From: Diplonema papillatum
Taxonomy: Eukaryota; Euglenozoa; Diplonemea; Diplonemida; Diplonemidae
DNA: 64,000 bases
Direction of reading: 5' to 3'
Assembly: GCA_030068145.1 (NCBI GenBank)
Contig: JAPJBO010000078.1
Location: 124,001 to 188,000, forward strand
Shown here piece by piece: positions 59,499 through 64,000 of the stretch. The notes beneath the pieces were generated by a model. That model was not told the origin of the DNA. It was given only the letters and a program-made list of their open reading frames with translations, and ran no database searches. How positions within the stretch are numbered: position 1 is the first letter of the stretch; each line of letters opens with the position of its first letter. Position numbers and translations under genes: made by a program.

Positions 59499-61800
59499 CC
59501 CAAATCAATTTTTTTCACCACGGGTTTGACCCTCAACTGGTGTTTGGAAAATACCCTGCACGTGTGCGCAAAAAAAAAAAAAAGGTGACGGCCAGTTGAA
59601 ACGAGCAGGAAGGCAAAAAAAAAAGGGGGGGGGGGGGGGGGGGCAAATTGTTTACGGTCGGATTTAATCAGAAACGAAACGACGCATGGGACTCGGGGAA
59701 GAAACAAAAGCGAAGGCTGTGGGCGGTTATCCTTCACGGAGCATAGTTAGTAATGACAGGGGAGGCTAGATGCGCAAGAACCGGAGCAAGAGTCGGCAGA
59801 CCTGTCTAGAGTAAAGGCTCGATAATTATATTTTGCCGGTCATGTCCCGTGTTCGTGCCAAGACTGCCAAGACTGCCAAGACCAACAGGGCGACGATTGT
59901 ATAAGCCTACGAGCCGGCCACACAAGATCGGAACCTTTTTCGAAGGCCAAACACGTTTTTTTTCGGTTCTGCTGGCTCTGTTTGTTCTATTCATTCGCAA
60001 TACCCGGCCCGTAGGATCAATAGTCGGATGACCCCAGGGCTTACGCAGCTCTTTTGTCTTGGAGCTAAAAGACCTACTGAAAATCAGTACGTAGGGTCAG
60101 ACAAAAAAGAAATAGAGCATAGGGGGCTCACCTGCCAGTGTGCATGCCTTTGCCTCTGCCTCCTCTCCGGCCTCAACCCGACGATCCCGAATGGGCGTAC
60201 AGATTGGTGTCTTTCGACCGTTTGTATGTTTGTGAAGTTCAGCTCAGTGTGTGCTTGTGGTGATCGGCGGGGTTCCCAAAAGAAATGTTTTGTTGTATTG
60301 CATCTTCGAGCTAGACTTACTCCTTTTTTGTGATTTGATGATCCAGGGCATTAGCTTGGTTTCCGGCACATTTTCCAAATTTGGACAGCTAACGGCCTTT
60401 TGCGTCCTCACTCAGGAATGGGCTCAACACAGCGCGACGCGACGTATCTTCACGACAATGCTGGGCCCTGAGCGCCTCGGATTGCACGTTGGCCACCTCT
60501 GCCGGGGGCCGGGGTGATGGTGTAGTGACATTTTCTTTCTTTTTTTCCCCGCCGGCTGTTTCAACATTTGGACCGACAGTCCAAATGTGGATATAGAAGC
60601 TAATCCCCTGATCTGATGTCGTTGCAAAAAGCGACGATCTGGGCTCCTCTTTTTTGTGCTACCGTCGAATCCAACGAGGCGGCTTGAGACCTTTGCTTGC
60701 ATGCTGACACGCGTCGGTTCTAGAAGAAAATGCTCCGGAGAGTACCCACTCTCTCTTCACTGGGTGATCAATTCACTGAACTCGATTTTTCTCTATTCCT
60801 ATTATAGTAACGGTCGATGATTTACGTCATTCTTGCTTTGAGAGGGGGACAAGGAATCACTGAATGGATTTCTTAATAGTACAGTTGTACCGAAGAACTA
60901 TCCTTCCGAGCAGCGGTTGTACATTAAAAGTTAAACGGCGCCAACAAAAAAAAGGGTGGAAAACCACTCCTGGCGAGAGGTGAAAACCCCTATCGTACAC
61001 GAGAGCATGTTGCCTTATCATTTCCATCGTCGATAATCAGAGATGCTCTGATCGTCTGATTTTTTTTGTGTTACCGTCGATCCCGATTTTTCCCTTTTTT
61101 TTCGTTTCTCGATGCGAAGCCCCAAAGTCCGAAAAGGTTCTTTTTCAATTCAAAAAGGAAACTTTCATCGCCATTGGACAGTTGCTGCTGGTCGGCTTCT
61201 GCTTCGTTTGTCACGGTCCAAGCCCCAACTCCGGAGGCAATACTTTTCTTTTTGAGATTGCAAGAAGTATACTTTCTGGCGGACGGAGGTATAACTAACG
61301 TTTGTGCAAGAGTGTTTGCCGACCGTTAACCCATCGCGTGTCCGGTGCGGGCGCTTTTTTCAGCGTCTTGTCTTTGTGTTTTCCGACGATCCCGCATGGG
61401 CGCAGGTTGGTGTCTTTCGACCTTCTTTTTTGGGGGGTCGTTGTTATTGGTGCTGGTTTTAGAGTGAAAGTTCGCTTGGGAACACTTCATTTTGAGGGAT
61501 AAGGAAACATTAGAAATCTCTTTGCGTTGGTCTCCGCTGGCCCGGTAGTTCGTGCTACCGCCAACTTCTTTTACACTCGTTCTCTTCTCTACTCACTACT
61601 GTTCGTACTCTTTCACTCTTTTTCTCACTTTGGCTAGCCAAAAAAAGAAACGCCTGCGACCGACACTTCTTTTTTGGGGGGGGAAATCTTAGTTTAATGT
61701 TTAGGCAGAGCACTGCCTCTCATGCATGGTTGATGCTAGCATCAAGTCTTCTTCGAGGAAGATGTCGTCTAGGAAAGGGATGGGGGGGGGTTGCAAGAAC
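59499..61800. other. Gene-poor interval
   Basis: A-tract and G-tract near 59570-59645, CGACGATCCCG element at 60176-60310 and a partial one at 61378-61430, strand-biased half-element at 61457-61480, and short TGTTACCGTCGATCCC motifs at 61070 and 63983. No gene seen. Confidence 0.5.
60176..60310 (+). repeat. CGACGATCCCG dispersed element
   Basis: CCGACGATCCCGAATGGGCG, TACAGATTGGTGTCTTTCGA, GAAGTTCAGCTCAGTGTGTG, TGGTGATCGGCGGGGTTCCC and AAAAGAAATGTTTTGTTGTA, in the same order as 56636-56822. Confidence 0.8.
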
Positions 61801-64000
61801 GTGCTTGAAATGGATATGTGCATTGTCTTCAATATACTATCGGGGTTGGAGAATTCTCTGTGGTTGGGTCACGGCTGCCGTTCAGCTCACGGACACGGCG
61901 GGGGGCATCATTATCATGATGTATTTTTGGGGTCTCCGTGAGGCGGGCGTTCGCTTTGGAAACGCGTTCACTTATTTATGTTGGGTTGTCTTGTATTGTC
62001 TTATTTTGGGGTGGAATGAGGATCGGCGTTGCTTGCTGGAAAGGCCGTCCGTTCCGACGTAGGGTGCCTGCACGACTCCGCTCCGGCAGTCCCTATTCGC
62101 CCGCGCAAGCGAGACCTTGCAGAAGAGTGCCGCTAAGAACTTCCTTCTCGGCTCGGCGGATACTATTTTTATACTTACCTACCCCCCTGTGCATAAGATG
62201 GATAGCCAAACCCCCTTGATTAAGATGGATTACGGGCGAGGATGCCAATCCATCTTAATCAAGGGGGTATCTTTTGTAGCGATGGCCTGCATTGGCCTCT
62301 GGATATGACTGCTGGTGTGATTGTGATAGCCAGCAGCAGGCAATCCAATGCAGTTGCAGGGGGGATAGGGGCGAACCGGCTCTGAATCTGCCAGGCGGGG
62401 TTCCCGTTTAGAGCGAGAGTTCGCTTGAGAATCCGGGGGTTTGAAGCCTCGATTCAGAAGTCGAGCGCACTAAGGAAAGCCTGCCGGCACCCCATCTTCA
62501 CAGGTTCGGCAGCACTGCGCATCCCCAGGTCACTGTTTCGAGTATTTTCGAGTCTCCGCGGTTGACCGTTGAGGCACGGAGAAGGTGGAGGGGGTATTGC
62601 AGGGCGAGTAAACGCGGTCACAGCAATTTTTCGAAGCATCGTGGCTTGCCCTCGCTCCACGCTTCCATCGTTTCACAGAGGGAACGTTCGCTTTTTTTTG
62701 AGAGTAAAATTGTTTATTTAGATGTTGGATGGCTGGCGGGGGTTTTAGCATGAGAGTGTTTCATAGTACTAGACTTTGTGGCGAGAAGGACTTGTGTGTG
62801 CGGCCGTACCGCAGGCCGCCGGCATAAGCACAACATGATACCTGCGGGTGCAGGTGACATGTGCATGCAGCACCTGAGAGCGTGTTTACAGCAGGTTTAC
62901 CGCAAGGGGTTTACTGCTCGAGCGTATGGCAGCAACCGTCTCGATTAAAACCTTTCTTGTTCACGCACGCACTCACCAGAGCTTCCTCCTTGTCTTTGCT
63001 TCCGACGGTCGCGATGGGGTAAGTCTTGCTTCAGGGTGAAACTTCGCTAAGGAAGAACGTTTTAACCCAAATTTTGAATGGAAGATTATCTTGAGATTCG
63101 GTCGGGAGGGTGTGTCCGATGCCGCGGGTGCTCGTTGGCATGCCAATGACGGGCAGCAAGAGCTGAGTGTCCTTCGGTGCCCCTCGCAACACCAACCATT
63201 TTTCCGGCAAATTTCCCAAGCCCAAACGGCATCCGACCACGGTTTTCGGGGGTTCCGGGGCATTTTTTGGAGGCGCCTAAACAGTCGGTTTTCCGGTTTC
63301 GAATTTCTGCTGACTCCACCCCCCCTTTTTCAGGCGATTTGGAGTCCAGCTGGGGTCATTCTGGCACGCGTTGTGCATTGCAGGAGCGCCTGACAAGAGC
63401 GAGCATGACGCCAATCGCAACGTATGAGCAGATTCGCCCCCGTGCCCGATCGAACGCTATCGAACCTGTAGAACATAACTGAAATTGGGTAGTTTGGGTT
63501 AGGATGCAAATAACCTGCATCAGTGTAGCGTATTCGCCGCGTGATCGAGCTCAAGTCGGGGTAGGTGCATTGGCTCCGTACTTAAATGGTTAGGCGAGAG
63601 ATACCAGTTCGCTCTGTCAAAAAGGAAGCACTTACTAACGGACGAGAGCCCAACTATTTCATCAACCCCGCGCAACGTTGCCCCGGGCACATAGTCGAAC
63701 ACGTCCCAGACGCACGTAACTTAGCTTGCAAAAAGCAATGTGACAAAAATGGCAACAACCCCTAAAGATCTTGCTGGACGCGCCGGGCTTTTTTTGAGCT
63801 GCAAAATAGGCGAGGGACGGATTGGCAGAGGGGAGGGAAAATGTTTCATGGATTTGAAGAGCGCGTGGTGCTTGCACCACTGAGGCCAGGTTATTTAACC
63901 GCGGAGGGGGGCGGGGTTAGCGTCAGCCGGTAGTGTCGGTTTTTGTGTGTGTGTGTGGGTGTGTGTGTGTTTTTCTTTTTTTTGTGTTACCGTCGATCCC
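61801..64000. other. Gene-poor interval to the window end
   Basis: Contains the 62210-62268 hairpin, repeats at 62320-62395 and 63840-63885, strand-biased elements at 62407-62452 and 62538-62576, and a GT microsatellite at about 63938-63970. One possible minus-strand exon at 63719-63636 is listed as a finding. The last bases TGTTACCGTCGATCCC match 61070. Confidence 0.5.
62210..62268. repeat. Perfect 22-bp inverted repeat with 15-nt loop
   Basis: Arms 62210-62231 and 62247-62268 are exact reverse complements (ACCCCCTTGATTAAGATGG and on), loop ACGGGCGAGGATGCC. A third, imperfect arm-like copy (ACCCCCCTGTGCATAAGATG) lies just upstream at 62181. No coding context. Confidence 0.95.

Overview
This window is nuclear DNA of a unicellular eukaryote, most likely a euglenozoan of the diplonemid type. 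The best taxonomic clue is a fragment of small-subunit rRNA at about 43985-44240. It carries the general eukaryotic SSU core and also the stretch GAGGCAGCGAAGAGAAATAG, a form typical of Euglenozoa. Three further traits fit: GC-rich genes lying almost all on one strand (minus, from 42.5 kb down to 1.1 kb), canonical GT-AG introns in some genes and none in others, and start codons that sit a few bases after an AG, as expected for spliced-leader trans-splicing. No spliced-leader sequence was found in the window, so the lineage is an inference.

Layout. 1-4.5 kb: an MFS sugar transporter with two broken copies of its own 5' end upstream. 4.5-8.6 kb: a 44-bp tandem array, a broken transporter copy, and a second intact MFS transporter. 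10.3-11.9 kb: an unrecognised 530-residue protein. 16.3-19 kb: a four-TM surface-type protein with a Thr/Pro/Ala stalk, followed by a tandem array built from a piece of its own gene and preceded by a TAGACTGC satellite. 21.1-32.8 kb: a 13-exon gene for a coiled-coil protein of about 2019 residues. I reconstructed it exon by exon, and every junction keeps phase. 34-36.8 kb: a CECR5-like HAD phosphatase fused to a glutaredoxin-like domain, followed by four decayed copies of the exon encoding that domain. 39.2-41.1 kb: a MYND zinc-finger gene and a small helical protein exon. 41.4-42.5 kb: retroelement remnants. 42.5-64 kb: almost no genes, but one candidate plus-strand exon, the rRNA fragment, MITE-like elements, a perfect long hairpin, an array of eight near-identical 140-bp units, long homopolymers and many decayed dispersed repeats.

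Two themes run through the window. First, at least five genes stand beside truncated, decayed tandem copies of part of themselves (both transporters, the stalk protein, the coiled-coil gene and the HAD-glutaredoxin gene). This points to a local process that repeatedly copies gene fragments in place. Second, a dispersed element of about 60 bp (longer in some copies) occurs about 20 times, every copy I found being on the plus strand, that is antisense to nearly all genes, including inside three introns of the coiled-coil gene.

The genes form no obvious pathway. Two encode transporters, one a redox-associated phosphatase, and the rest structural or regulatory proteins. Coordinates of exons and motifs come from reading the sequence. 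Family assignments rest on recognised motifs, and no database search was run.
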